Counted from the stretch's first letter, positions 11,480-22,549 are shown. The stretch: 64,000 bases of DNA from Arion vulgaris (GCA_020796225.1 CM036755.1:14757317-14821316); one strand, 5' to 3'. The notes: generated by a model not told the origin, from the sequence alone. Numbers and translations are program-made.

Positions 11480-12014
11480 GGCAGGAGACCCACCCAGAAC
11501 AAGGATTGTATTTTTTAAATTCACAAAAAAAACTAACAAACATATTGTCATACAATTTGGCCACATGCTGCAAAAGACGGTTTTTGATGATAAACTACGT
11601 TTGGTGTATGCATTGTAATTATTTATTTAAATAATAGTTAATTTTCTTGAAAATATGTTGTAAAAAACCCCCACTTCATCGTGCAGTGAATTTCAAAAAC
11701 ATAAGAAGTGCAAATAATGCCAAACTTGCATATGATGTACATATCACCCATATTTATAGTGTGAACCTCCAAAAAATGTCTAACACAATTGGGTTTTGTA
11801 GATATCGGTTTTGCAATGTAACCCTTCCAAAGTAAAAAAAAATTCAAATTAGAACAGCAATATCTCTGCCTATATACAGTTTAGACAAAAAGTTGTTTAT
11901 CATCAAATACAATGTCTTTTGCATCATGTGGTAAAATTGTATGAAAATATGTTTGTTAGTTTTTTTCTGTGAATTTTTAAAAAGACAACCTTTGTTCTTG
12001 GTGGGTCTCCCGCC
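11480..12014. mobile_element. Foldback element with about 125-bp inverted arms
   Basis: 11480-11605 is repeated in reverse complement at about 11890-12014 (shared ACTAACAAACATATT, CACATG.TGCAAAAGAC, TTTGATGATAAAC). The ends are GGCAGGAGACCCAC and GTGGGTCTCCCGCC. The centre has no coding potential. No target duplication is clear. Confidence 0.8.
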
Positions 12015-12119
12015 ATTTCAGCAGTACTTATCAAAGATGGAAGAGAACAGAGTATACAATTTACATCATTTGATATGTAAAAGGTATGGAAACAGGAATA
12101 TGGTCAAAGGAATGGAAAA

Positions 12120-12215
12120 GATCAAAAGCATCTGGTGAAGATCTTTCTTCTTTCTCTAATCCTGTTTTGCCTCACAGCGTCAGGACAAGAAAAGATTTAT
12201 AGAACAGGCTTTTGT
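12120..12215 (-). mobile_element. LINE fragment, left of chimeric insertion
   Basis: Similar to 27080-27165 (GGTTTGCCTCACAGCGTCAG-like), which belongs to a minus-strand LINE thumb region. The match resumes at 12746 after a 520-bp insertion. Confidence 0.55.
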
Positions 12216-12225
12216 GTACTCTTCA

Positions 12226-12745
12226 ACACCCGAGTCGTTACCAAGGCCCAAATTTGGGGTGCAAAGAATAGAACCACTGTTACCTGCCATTCATGTCGTA
12301 TGAGGCGACTAAGGAGGTTTTGCTGAAATCGGATGCACGTGTCCGCAGGGAATGCTAACCCGAAACAAATGCTTGCAGAAAACGGATGCACCAGGCTGTA
12401 AGACGCATAACATGGTGCAACGACCCCTCACAATGAGGAATGGGATAACAGATTTTTCGGTCGCCAATCTGCCTCTGAGATATAGCCACACAGTAAGAAT
12501 GTCAGGCCCACCATCACGAGGGTGGCCAAAACTTACTGCGGGAAGAGGTCGGCACAAACAGGGAAGCAGAAATCATAGGAATTATATCCTACAGAACTGC
12601 CCCAAGTATACAGACTTGAGAATGAAGAGGTGGCCCACTTACACTAACTTCCAAGACAAACTATATGGCGTAGCTGATAATCTGAGGCAGACGGCTGCCT
12701 TTATTAGAGAATCCGAAATCCCAATCTAGTGAGAATGCAGAAGAA
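12226..12745 (+). mobile_element. SINE S1'-LINE C chimera
   Basis: The first half (to about 12410) matches the 5' half of SINE S1' (CCCAAATTTGGGGTG, ACCACTGTTACCTGCCA, AGGCGACTAAGGAGG). The second half encodes the tail of a LINE with RNase H: ILQNCPKYTDLRMKRWPTY, then TAAFIRESEI-stop, ending GCAGAAGAA. One 10-bp duplication GTACTCTTCA (12216-12225, 12746-12755) brackets the whole, so both halves probably arrived together. Confidence 0.7.
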
Positions 12746-13010
12746 GTACTCTTCATAAATGGTGTTTTTCACTGTCTCTGTTATTTCTGAGGTTCATTTT
12801 TTGCGTGGGCGACATTTTGTTTTGTATCCACTGTATTACAGTAGCACTTCTCTTTTAGGTGCCATTTCTGTTGGTAATCTGCTTATGTGGCTGAACTATT
12901 TGATGTGTTGTTTCTTGATGAAGTTCGGTACTGATGTTGTACCCACTTTTTTTCCTGATGGCTTCATTTCTAAACTGGTCTCCTCTTAATACTCCCAGCA
13001 TTCTGTGTAG
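12746..13010 (-). mobile_element. LINE C-terminal fragment
   Basis: Matches 27165-27440. On the minus strand it encodes RRLKNKxIGxKVGTTSV then LNFIKKQ-like sequence, the usual C-terminal region after an RT thumb. Confidence 0.6.
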
Positions 13011-13400
13011 ACTAGTTTTCTTCTGTCATTTCATGTCAGAGTCCAGGTTTGACACTGATAGCATAATGTTGAAAGATTGTGTTGTACAATGCTCTTTTTA
13101 AGTTCATGGTGACATGTTAGCATTTTAAAATTGGCGCCATTTGCCCTAGTGTTTGATTTGCTTGATTGCATCTACATTGGATTTTGTTAGTTATTCTTCC
13201 ATTTTCTGGTGAAGAGCAATAGAATAGAATGCCACTTTAAGTAGTGCCTCATGGGCTGAACAAGATTGTCTACAGTATAACAGAAATAGTGAATAGTGAC
13301 AGTTTTCTCTCTATCTCTCTTTCTCCTTCTATGTCTCTATCTCTAGTGTCTTTTTAGACCCTCAACCAACTCTTTCTATCTTTTAGCTATCTCATGCAGC
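13011..13400. other. No gene seen; CT-rich tract
   Basis: Nothing recognisable. A pyrimidine-rich simple sequence (CTCTATCTCTCTTTCTCC-like) runs from about 13308 to 13395. Confidence 0.5.
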
Positions 13401-14914
13401 TTCTTCCAGCACTTCCATATATCATTAATCTCTGCTTCCCAACTCTTCCCTGTGTATTTCTAGGCTGCCCTCTCTTTTGCTTTCTCTGCTGCAGGATAGG
13501 GTCATTCTTGGTATATTACCCTCTGGTTTTCTCAAAGTCTGTCCTATCCAGCGCCAGTGATGTTTATTCAGTTCTTGGTTCACTGGGATCTTTTCCATTC
13601 TATCCATAAACTCCTCGGTTGTGACCCTATCATACCATCTCAGTCTCTTTATTCTGTTCAAACACCAGTTGATAAACTTTTGCAATTTATTAGTTATTGT
13701 TTTAGTTGTTCTCCATGTTTCTATCCCTACTGCAGAACTGTTTAACATTGGAGTTAAATATTGTAAGTTTGGTAAATTTCCTAGTGCTATGAAAGTCCCT
13801 CTTGCCTTCTGTATTCTTATTCCGACACCTTTATAAATTCTGTCTTCTTTATCTACATTGTTGTGCAAATATGTGTATAGTTCTATCTCTTGAAGTGAGG
13901 TCTCACCCAAGGAGATCGGGTTGTCATTTGCTTGGTAAATTCTCATCATCTTCATCTTTCCACTTGGAATGTTTAGCATTGGTTGTTGTTACCTCTGATC
14001 TAGTGTGTTTAGTTTATTCTGCATCTGGTTGCATGCATGGAACAGGAGGGATTTATCATCAGCAAAGTCCAGATCGTCTAGCTCAGCGTTTTCCAAAGTG
14101 GGCAGAACCGCCCCCAAGTAGGCCCTGAAGCATTCTAGGGAGGGGGTGATAGTGGGTTCAAAAGAATTTGGCAGGTGTTCAGGCAATTAGGGTCGGTTCA
14201 GGGATAAGATTTCTTAAAGAAAAAATTAATAATAAATATTTTTAAATAAATTATTTTCGTGATTTTGTGAATCATTTAAAATTTGAATTCCCTTCACACA
14301 CGACCCATTTTTTCATCAATTTCTCTATTTCATGCATATAATCATTTGAAAATTGACCATGTATTACAGAAATATATATCAATTTTTAAGTCAAAGAAAA
14401 TAGAGCATGTATATATGTGGGAGGGGCATTGGCAAACTCATAATGTGGAGGAGGAGGAGAAGGGGGAGGGGCGCGTTACAAAGTTTATGTTGTGCAAAGT
14501 GGGCAGTGGGCCAAAAAGTTTGGGAATCTATGGTCTAACTGCTCTGTCAGAGTCCATTGAATTTCATTTCTGGTGGTAGTTACTGTACATTCATAATCCA
14601 GTCTATAGTTAGTAAGAACAACAGAGGTGATAGAAGGCATTCCTGTCAGATTCTTCCTATTTCAAGAGTACAGTTAGTTTTTCCTCATGAGGAACTATAC
14701 ATTTTATGTCCATATATGTTACCTTTACTAGGTTAATCATTTTTTGTGGGATCCTAGTGTCTCATCAATTTCCAAAGGGTTACTCTATCGATGCTGTTTA
14801 AGGCTTTCCCATTATCCACAAATCCGATATAGAGTTGGGTTTCCATTCAATACTTTCTCTATTATAATGCTTAGTGTGGCTATCTGGTCAGTGCAGGATC
14901 TATATGATCGAAAG
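13401..14914 (-). mobile_element. LINE family B' RT, split by a hAT MITE
   Basis: Minus strand: LDDLDFADDKSLLFH near 14050 and, left of it, a thumb with RWYDRVTTEEFMDRM and WRWIGQTLRKP (13980-13425). The upstream RT half continues at 14541-14914 (DQIATLSIII). A relative lies at 52925-54095. Stops and frameshifts throughout. Confidence 0.8.
14084..14532. mobile_element. hAT-type MITE, copy 2
   Basis: Ends CAGCGTTTTCCAAAG and AAGTTTGGGAATCTATG; flanks GTCTAGCT and GTCTAACT (14076-14083, 14533-14540) are an 8-bp duplication with one mismatch. Inserted in the LINE at 13401-14914 next to its FADD block. Internal sequence is close to copy 1. Confidence 0.88.
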
Positions 14915-14922
14915 GTCTAAAG

Positions 14923-15939
14923 CATAGGTTCCCACAGTGGGTGGTACCGGCCCCAGTGGCCGCTGAAGCCTTCTAGGGGGCGATAGTGGGTTCAGAAGCA
15001 TTGGGGAGGGGCATTCAGTCGATATAAAGGTTGGTGGCTCCTTATAGAAGTAATTAATCTCTATATATAAATCTTAGTGTCCGATGTGTGTCCAGGTATA
15101 CATCACCTCAGTTTACATCCAATATTCACCATATTTCTTACAAATATTTTTCGGGCTAAATTTAGATCAGCTAAAGAAACAGTTTCGAAATCGGATCAAT
15201 ATTATCTTTAAAATTAAATCGAATTCTTGATATCCGATCCGATATTTAAATCCGCCATCTTTGTTACAACAGGACACGCGTTAAGAAAGCTTAACAGTCA
15301 AAGGGATATAATCCAAAAATTGCCAGATGGCCTCTACAACATAGGCATGGATTACGTCCCTTAACGACCATTAGTTGCGTTGCGTTTTCCATTTGCGTTG
15401 ATTTGCACAGAATGTATAATTTTCATGTCATTACAGCTTCACTTTTCTGTTTCAAACTACACTATAGAAATTTTTAAATAATTAGGAAGAATGCGAAGAC
15501 GCTACTTTGATTAAAGCATTACAAGAACCACCCAAACCGTTAAAATCATTTAACTACGACATACCCGATTCAAACCACTTCTTTAAAAAAATATCAGAAA
15601 ATACAATTCATGCTATTAGATGACATCTTTTGGAAAGGCTTACCCAATTCCTCATCAAGGATTAATAACAACTTTCACCCGTGCGGAGCCAGGTTAATTA
15701 GCTAGTAATATATATTTTTTTTAAAATCATTTTCGTGATTTTGCAATTGAATAACTGTATTCAAGATCAAGCACATATTGCCCCCTAATTTTCAATACTT
15801 TAACGGCATAAGCAGTAATATATCATTAGTTGCTATAACGCGGAAAACTGTTATAATAGGGGGATGAAGGGGGGAGCGACGTTACAAAGTTTATGCCCTG
15901 CAAAATGGACGATGACCCTAAAATGTTTGGGAACCTATG
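14923..15939. mobile_element. hAT-type MITE, copy 3, carrying a Helitron
   Basis: Perfect terminal inverted repeat CATAGGTTCCCA...TGGGAACCTATG and exact 8-bp duplication GTCTAAAG (14915-14922, 15940-15947). Longer than its relatives because of the insertion at 15058-15705. Confidence 0.9.
15058..15705 (+). mobile_element. Non-autonomous Helitron
   Basis: Starts TCTCTATATATAAATC and ends CCCGTGCGGAGCC...GCTAG, the standard Helitron 5' TC and 3' CTAG ends with the CCCGTGCG-GAGCC motif. It sits between A and T (ATTAA|...|TAATA); removing it restores the sequence found at that place in the other two hAT copies. No Rep-helicase coding. Confidence 0.85.
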
Positions 15940-15947
15940 GTCTAAAG

Positions 15948-16220
15948 CCTATTTATTGTATTGGTTATTGGTTACTAAACTGACGTCATTGCACTCGGGC
16001 AGACCCATAGATGCTCAGTCTCCCCAACAGATATCGAAGAGTATGCATACTGATGGTTCCCGTGGCTCGCTGATTAAACACCCCTCTCACTCTGCCTCTC
16101 AGACATCCAGTTCGACTTGTTTAAGTCCAAACTGCTTAAATCGCTTGATCGATTCAACATCGATTTTAGTGTCCTCATCCAACAGAGAGTCGCGAAAAGT
16201 ATTTATTGTATACTTGTTTT
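15948..16220. other. No gene assigned
   Basis: An open frame on the + strand (HSGRPIDAQSPQQISKSMH...) is serine-rich and has no recognisable motif or splice sites. I cannot say what it is. Confidence 0.4.
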
Positions 16221-16346
16221 AAATAGTTCATCATCATCAAGGTGCGTATCCTTTATAGGATGTTGCTCTCTTTGCAGCACATCTTAAATTCACTCTGTCT
16301 CTAGCCAGTTCACCCACTTCATCGATGGTCATATTCATGGTTTCTT

Positions 16347-16592
16347 TCTTCTTCTTTGCGTTGTTCTTTACGACCAATTTTAATCACTCTTTGTGATATG
16401 TTTGATCTTTGCCAAGAACGGGTATACGTTGCACATTGGTTTGGTAGGCTCCTAAACACATAAGACTTCTACACGTTTAGGACACATGCATCCGATTTCA
16501 GCCAAACCTCTTTAGACGCCTCTTACGACATGCGTGGCAGGTAACAGTGGTTCTATTCTTTACACCCCAAATTTGGGCCCCAGTAACCACTA
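16347..16592 (-). mobile_element. SINE S1' nested in LINE F
   Basis: Minus-strand copy of the element at 51228-51477, with its (GAA)n tail at the left (TTCTTCTTTGCG). The flanks GGTTTCTT and GGTTTCCT are the duplicated target; the uninterrupted LINE is seen at 59790-59820. Confidence 0.8.
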
Positions 16593-16870
16593 GGTTTCCT
16601 GTAGCCATCTTCTTTTTGGTCTGTCTCTGCATCCTGGGACCCTGCCCTCTAATATTGTTCTCTCCAGGCCATCGTGACGCTTGATGTGACCAAAGTATCT
16701 AATTTTTCTGCATAGTATGTTGTTTATCAGCCAATTGTCTTTAACATTCAGTTCTTTCAGGACATCAGTGTTCTTTCTTTTTCTGTCCATGGTATTCGTA
16801 GGATCTTTCTGTAGCATTTAGTTTCAAGGACTGGATTTTCGTTATCGTTTTTTGTGTAATGGTCCATGAT

Positions 16871-17894
16871 CTTCTGTTCGCTGATGACTGTGCACTAAGT
16901 GCTGGCTCTGAAGTCGAACTGCAAAATCTCATGAATAAATTCTCCACAGCATGTTCAAACTTTGGTCTCACGATCAACACGGAGAAAACTGAAGTGATGT
17001 ATCAACCAGCCCCTGGCAACGACTACAAGGAACCTATGATTATGATAAATGGTACCAAACTGAAAGCTGCACATAGGTTCACATACCTGGGCAGCACACT
17101 TTCACAAAATGTAAACATAGATGATGAGGTGAACTCCAGAATATCTTTGGCTAGCAGTTTGTTTGGTAGATTGTACGCCAATGTCTGGCACAGGAGTGGT
17201 ATCAATCTTCAGACCAAGCTAAATGTATACAGAGCTGCAGTGCTCCCAGTACTGCTATATGCCAGTGAGACATGGACTGTTTACACCCGTCATGCTAAGA
17301 AGCTGAACCATTTTCACACAAATTGTCTAAGAAAGCTGCTGAAAATCAAGTGGCAAGACAAGATCCCAGATACCACTGTTCTTGACAGAGCTGGTATTCC
17401 CAGTATTAACACCATACTTATGAAACACCAACTTGCTGGGCGGACATATCGTCCGCATGCCTGATCACAGGATGCCAAAGATATTATTCTACAGTGAATT
17501 GTCGAGTGGCAAACGCTCCCGAGGGGGCCAAAAGAAGAGATTCAAAGACACGCTTGTCCTCTCTAAAATCCTTCGAAATCAAGATGGATACCTGGGAAAA
17601 AGCTGCACGGGACCGAACATCCTGGCGTTCACTCCTACGAAAGGGTTCAAAATCCTGTGAGGCAGCACGTCAAGCAGCATCAGTACTGCGTAGACAAAAG
17701 AGAATGGCCAGTGCACACGAGTCCCAGACTGTAGCAACAATCTCATGCCCACACTGTCCACGACTCTTCAAGGCACGCATCGGACTGACAAGTCACCTAC
17801 GTGTCCATTGACTGATATTACATTTTGTTTGTTGGATGAAGTAACTATGTGGTTATAATCATATTTGATTGACGAACATTATTATTATTATTAT
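16871..17894 (+). mobile_element. LINE family Z, 5'-truncated, C2H2 tail
   Basis: Begins inside the RT at LLFADDCALSAGSE, continues through the thumb (LLYASETWTVYTRHAKKLN, KIKWQDKIPDTTVL) and, after one frameshift near 17440, a C-terminal C2H2 finger CPHCPRLFKARIGLTSHLR-VH, then a short 3' UTR and (ATT)n tail. A 14-bp duplication TAATGGTCCATGAT lies at 16857-16870 and 17895-17908. Few lesions, so it is among the younger insertions here. Confidence 0.9.
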
Positions 17895-18261
17895 TAATGG
17901 TCCATGATTCACAACCATAAGTAGCCGCTGGAAAAATGCATGTTCTCAATATTTTTTATTTTAATATTTTACTGGTGCTTTGCCACATGTTCTTCATTGT
18001 GTTTAATTTCTTGATTGCTATTGCGAATCTTCTTGAGATATCTTTGGAGCAGTTGCCGTTATTGAGCCCAGGTATTCATAGCTCTCTACACATTGAAGTT
18101 CTTCATTGTTCTTCATTTGGATGTTAGATGAGCCTTTTGCTGTGTCAATTGACATTATTTTTAATTTTTTGTGTGTTCAAATTTAGATGTTGGTCTTCAC
18201 TAAATTGCTTAAATATTTAAAAATTATTTAATTTGTAAATAGCTAACACATATTATTTCAG

Positions 18262-18356
18262 ATTGTTGGAATTGCTTTTCTGAAATGGTCGATTGAACAA
18301 TTGGAACTTGGACATCTTAGAATGACAGATATTGCTGACAGGTTTCCCATTATCTG
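18262..18356 (+). CDS. Middle exon of unknown gene X
   Basis: Acceptor TATTATTTCAG, donor TG|GTAAAT. Reads IVGIAFLKWSIEQLELGHLR then MTDIADRFPIIW, a likely amphipathic helix. It follows the 8687-8755 exon in phase 0 and ends two bases into a TGG codon that 21682 completes. It lies in sequence free of LINE similarity, unlike most of this intron. Confidence 0.6.
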
Positions 18357-18539
18357 GTAAATAATAATATGGTTTGTGTTGAAATGTTCATCCATTATTT
18401 CTTTTTAATTTTCTTTGTTTAAAACATTGTCTTAGGGGCCATGTTCCGTAAAAAGAAGAAAAGGAAGATTTCAATCGAGCAAAAGGAAGAAATGAATGTG
18501 ATAAAAAATGTTATTCACAATCTGTTTTAAGTGATCCAC

Positions 18540-19010
18540 TCTCCCTTGCCATGATGCCAGCCTCCAGCCTTTTTATTTTCTATTATGTTACAATGACAAG
18601 TGATCCATTGCAATACTTTTTTCTTACGTGATGGTGTGGGACTGTAGTACATGTTAAGGTCTGCTCCCAGTACCTTCCCTGTGAATGTGTATGATCTCAA
18701 ATTGATAGATGATCGGTCTTCCGAGACCATCAACAAGATTGATCTACACATATTATCTATCGAGAAGCAAAGAATCAAGTGGTTCGCCATCTAATGAGAA
18801 TGGAACCACATTTACAACCATCATGTGCCTACAATAATCGACACTCAGGGCGCAGAGCATGAGGCAGGCCAAGAACATGATGGATAGATAACAACTCAGA
18901 GTCCCTGCGAAAGCATGGAATGACAACGTCAAGCGCAACGCACCTGGCACAAGATAGAAAACTAACTCTCCCCATGTCGCTTCACGGCAAATGTGATTAA
19001 GAAAAGATAA
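18540..19010 (+). mobile_element. LINE C-terminal fragment
   Basis: Encodes KQRIKWFAI, then RHSGRRA and DNNSESLRKHGMTTSSATHL, a usual post-RT tail. It carries internal stops. The preceding 18360-18540 shows nothing recognisable. Confidence 0.6.
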
Positions 19011-19189
19011 TATATTATCTATCTTTGATGTGCTAGAGACTTGAACCTTCTGCTGTTCCCAATACTGTGTTAACTGATATTATCAACTAAATTGTAAGGA
19101 TTGAAAATATGGGATAAATTGTGGGAGACAATATTGTTAAACAAATTGTAAGAACTGAAATTGTTGGATTTGGACTTGGAATTTGGATT

Positions 19190-19365
19190 TAGAAGATGCA
19201 TAACAGCAGAGTGCCCTGAGGGTTTCCATGCAGGGGATGTGCAGTGATGGTTGACTTGGAAGATGCATAACAACAGAGTGCCCTGAGGGTTTCCACGCAG
19301 GGGATGTGCAGTGATGGTAAACTTGGAAGACTCATAAAAACAGAGTGGCCTGCGACTATCTCATG
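19190..19365 (+). repeat. 67-bp tandem repeat, about 2.5 units
   Basis: Units start near 19194 and 19262 with GATGCATAACARCAGAGTGC and share CCCTGAGGGTTTCCAYGCAG. The third is partial. Its role is unknown. Confidence 0.75.
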
Positions 19366-19499
19366 CACCAGTTTATCAAACTCTAGGTGCACCTTCTATT
19401 CAAATGATGGGTAGCTGCTGTTCTGTTCAAAAGGAAAGTTTTACTACGATGTGATGGTTGGTTATCTGAGTCAGTGACTGTATATTGAGGCTCGCCACA

Positions 19500-20290
19500 G
19501 GACTCTCCTCTTTCACATCTTCTATTGTATTTTATCTTCTAACATATGTTGGATTGTATTTCTTTTAACATATACACGGTGACAATCACAGAACAACAGC
19601 TTGATGAAAGAGGTAGAACATTGTCATTTGCTGACATTATGGTGTACAGACAGCGGAAAGAAAAGAATGAGATTGCCGGTGAGATACAAAGAAAACTGAC
19701 CACTTCACAGACTGGTCACAAAAGGACTGGTCTGGACTGACAGAAAGAAGCTATGTGTATCTACCTGGGTTGCACCCTGCATGGTGATGAGGTTTTGTCC
19801 TTGATCTCCCCACAATTTAGTATAGACTCAAAATAGCTAGAGCATGTGCTTATCTCAAAATAAGTGCTTTAAAGGATCACCCATTGTTCGAGCTGCTCAG
19901 CATCTGTAGTGGAAATGGTTTAAAGTGGGTCAAGTCATGGGTTGGCCATGCTGCAGACACTGTCCAGCTGGTATGAGGACTCACAATATAGACCATGGGG
20001 AAGAATGGTTACCAGTGCCTTCTGTATACTGAAACATATTTTCGACCACCATTAAATTCTACAAAGGTTGTAGATAGTAGAATCCCATGGCATTTGATGC
20101 AGACATCAGTGCCATCATTAATGAAAACTGTAATGAAGCTGACGTCGTGATTTATACAGATGGATTGGTAGTTCGCCCCCAAAAGTCCACATGGGCCTTC
20201 TTTCAAGCTCATATGGCAGAAAGGTCAAAAAAGCCAGTGATGCATTTAGTATGACAATAAGTAGCATAATAATGGAAGTAGTGGTGGTGA
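19500..20290 (+). mobile_element. LINE family A, RT motif C to RNase H remnant
   Basis: NIYTVTITEQQLDERGRTLS then FADIMVYRQRK is the RT motif C region, as in the minus-strand copy at 918-1232. Near 20150 comes an RNase H start (VIYTDG-LVV). Heavily decayed. Confidence 0.7.
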
Positions 20291-20920
20291 CTAACTCTTA
20301 AACGTTCATGGGTTTTAAGTTTTTTTGCTATTTTTGAAGGTCTGCTCTATTACTAGAAGCCACAAATACTCCATTAATTGAAATTAGGCATGTTATATAT
20401 GGTTAGAAAGCTAATTGAATGTAATATCAAGATATGTGGTTTTAATATCAGTGTCATGTAATATGTGATATCAGTGACCTAATTTTGGTGCTGCTAAAAA
20501 TAGATTTTTCTACAAATTTCAAATAATTTTACAGTCACAAAGAAGGAGAAAAAAGTATGAAATATATCATGAAAACTATTAATACAGTCTCTTAGTATCT
20601 TCATATTTACACAATATATCCAAACATGAATTTGTTTGGACAATAAGAATAATTAATGCAGTAATTAGGAAATTTGTAACTTCTAAATATTTCCATATTT
20701 TGAACACAAATTAATAAATAATAAATAAATAAGAGAAAATGATGCAGAACTGGTCTAGTAAGCAGCCCATAAAAGCTAACTTATAGTCTTGATCAGGACA
20801 GTAATCTGAGTCATTAGAAGCCATTTTATAAGCAAATGTGTGGTTTTTGACAAGAGCAAGTGAAAACACATCTGCAAAGATAATCCAAAATGGCGGCACG
20901 ATCGGAAATGTCGGTGTAAT
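20291..20920. other. AT-rich, no gene assigned
   Basis: A minus-strand frame at 20711-20899 (MASNDSDYCPDQDYK within it) has an acidic flavour but no motif I can name. No repeat partner was found in the window. Confidence 0.4.
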
Positions 20921-20924
20921 AAAA

Positions 20925-21082
20925 GCATGCTCTTATCACTCAAGAGGAAGAAGGTTCGCCTGAATAGCTAGGGACACTGTAGAAACAGTAAGTAGGCTTT
21001 CATTCAAAAATCAGTCAGATGCGCCATACCAGGCTCCCTGACTACGCATGAATTCATAGAGGGCGAACTTAGAAGAAGAACA
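20925..21082 (+). repeat. Repeat B, 3' end fragment
   Basis: Shares CAAAAATCAGTCAGA, GCGCMATACCAGGC and a final GGGCGAAC...AGAAGAAGAAC with 48235-48320 of the long copy. Confidence 0.75.
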
Positions 21083-21084
21083 AC

Positions 21085-21360
21085 AAAAAAGCATTTTGAC
21101 TGGAAGGACTGGATTTTCGTTCTTAATTTTTGTTGTAATAGTCCATGATACACAACCATAAGTAGCCACTGGAAAAATGCATGTTCTTAATATTTTTAGT
21201 ATTTTGCTGGTGCTTTGCCACATGTTCTTCATAGTGGTTAACTTCTTGATTGCTATTGCCAATCTTCTTGAGATCTCTTTGTAGCAGTTCACTGTTATTG
21301 TTAACTATTGAGCCCAAGTATTTGTAGCTCTCTACACATTGGAGTTCTTCATTGTTTTGA
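21085..21360 (-). mobile_element. LINE family F fragment
   Basis: Minus strand, near-parallel to 17894-18120: ISRRLAIAIKKLTTMKNMWQ, CIFPVATYGCVSWTI. It ends abruptly at the repeat B fragment. Confidence 0.75.
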
Positions 21361-21681
21361 ACTGTACCAGTCCCATATTTATGTCTTCATGGCATGAAAG
21401 GAAATCAACAACAGAAATTTGTAAAAACACTAAGTACAGAAAGTTGTTACGCTCCTTTATTGACTGTCATTGGTTAATTTTACATAAGAGAGAGAGCGAG
21501 ATTAGAGTTCAAGTCAGAACCATGGTATCCCTACATGAACGTGCCCAATCAAGAACGCCAAATAGAATTCATTTATTTTGAGCTTGTGTTTGTTAGTAAA
21601 ATGATGTTTGAGTAAGTATGTCACTTTCTTAATGTTTATTTTACAGATTAAACATATGATTATACTTAAAATACATTTCAG

Positions 21682-21778
21682 GAAAAGACATCTTGCTGAG
21701 AGTAACCTCAGTGATCATATAGTGGTGGAGTGCACAGATGAATCATTGGAAAGTTCAGATTACAGCAATCACAATTAA
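21682..21778 (+). CDS. Last exon of unknown gene X (stop codon)
   Basis: Acceptor ATACATTTCAG. Continues as WKRHLAESNLSDHIVVECTD then ESLESSDYSNHN and a TAA at 21776-21778. The acidic, serine-rich tail is typical of a protein C-terminus. The three exons give 86 residues in one uninterrupted frame. I do not recognise the family; a coiled-coil or helical-bundle protein is the most I would suggest. No AATAAA is seen soon after; a weak TATAAA lies near 21840. Confidence 0.6.
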
Positions 21779-22227
21779 AGTTCTTCATGAACAGACAGCT
21801 CTAATCGATGGATTTATGTTTTTATTGTGTATACTATATTATAAAATCCACTTCTATAGATACTGAGGTCTGTTATTGGATAGTGTAAAGGGGCATTTTG
21901 TTATTTTAGTTAGAACATTAACAAAAAATTTGTAATAATCTGTTTTACTTGTGCATATCAAAGTATCATTTATTGTCATATTATTTATTTGCTATTTTAT
22001 ATTTATTGCATTTTTGTGGGACTATATCATCATAAGAAATAAGGAGTTCATCCTAATGAGTGGTCATAAATAGCTATTCTCCCCTCCCATCCCTATGCTC
22101 CAATACATTCCAAGGTGAAAAGGGGAAGGCAGCATTAAATGCTGTTTATGATCACTCCATAAGTTTTGTAAGGATCCTAGACTTCTCAGTGGCTACTGAG
22201 TCACCACTTTGCAAAATGTATATGATA

Positions 22228-22510
22228 AATTGTGAGTGTCTGTAGCTCAAGTAGTAGTGAGCTTGATCACAAACCCAAGCATACCTGGTTCAAACCCCAC
22301 GGTGTGCAAGTTTGGAAGCAAATTTGTTTCTGTGGGATTTTTATAAAAGGTAAAAATAGACCTCACCTTTCATAAATCAATGGCAAACTACTGAATGTAT
22401 AAGTGGTGCCTAGAAAATCAATGACTCGTTTACTTTTGATGACTTTTGATAGCTACGTCCTGTAAAGGATATGCCACGATTTTCATATGATAAATTACGG
22501 AAGAACATTG
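22228..22510 (+). mobile_element. SINE S2, copy 1
   Basis: Starts with a tRNA-like head (CTGTAGCTCAAGTAGTAGTG ... CCTGGTTCAAACCCC as B box) and continues with TAAAAATAGACCTSACC and GCCTAGAAAATCARTGACT, shared with 41815-42110. Confidence 0.75.
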
Positions 22511-22549
22511 TGGTCATGGAAGTAATTTATCTTATATAGAGATACCACT

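Larger units (their letters stand above)
16222..18230 (-). mobile_element. LINE family F, interrupted by a SINE and a LINE
   Basis: Minus-strand pieces 16222-16346, 16593-16856 and 17909-18230. From the tail: ELARDRVNLRCAAKRATSYK before the stop, RPKRRWLQET, LNVKDNWLINNILCRKIRYFGHIKRHDGLE near 16700, and MHFSSGYLWLWIMD-like thumb sequence at 17930. Relatives at 21085-21360, 50540-50930 and 59690-59900. Confidence 0.8.
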
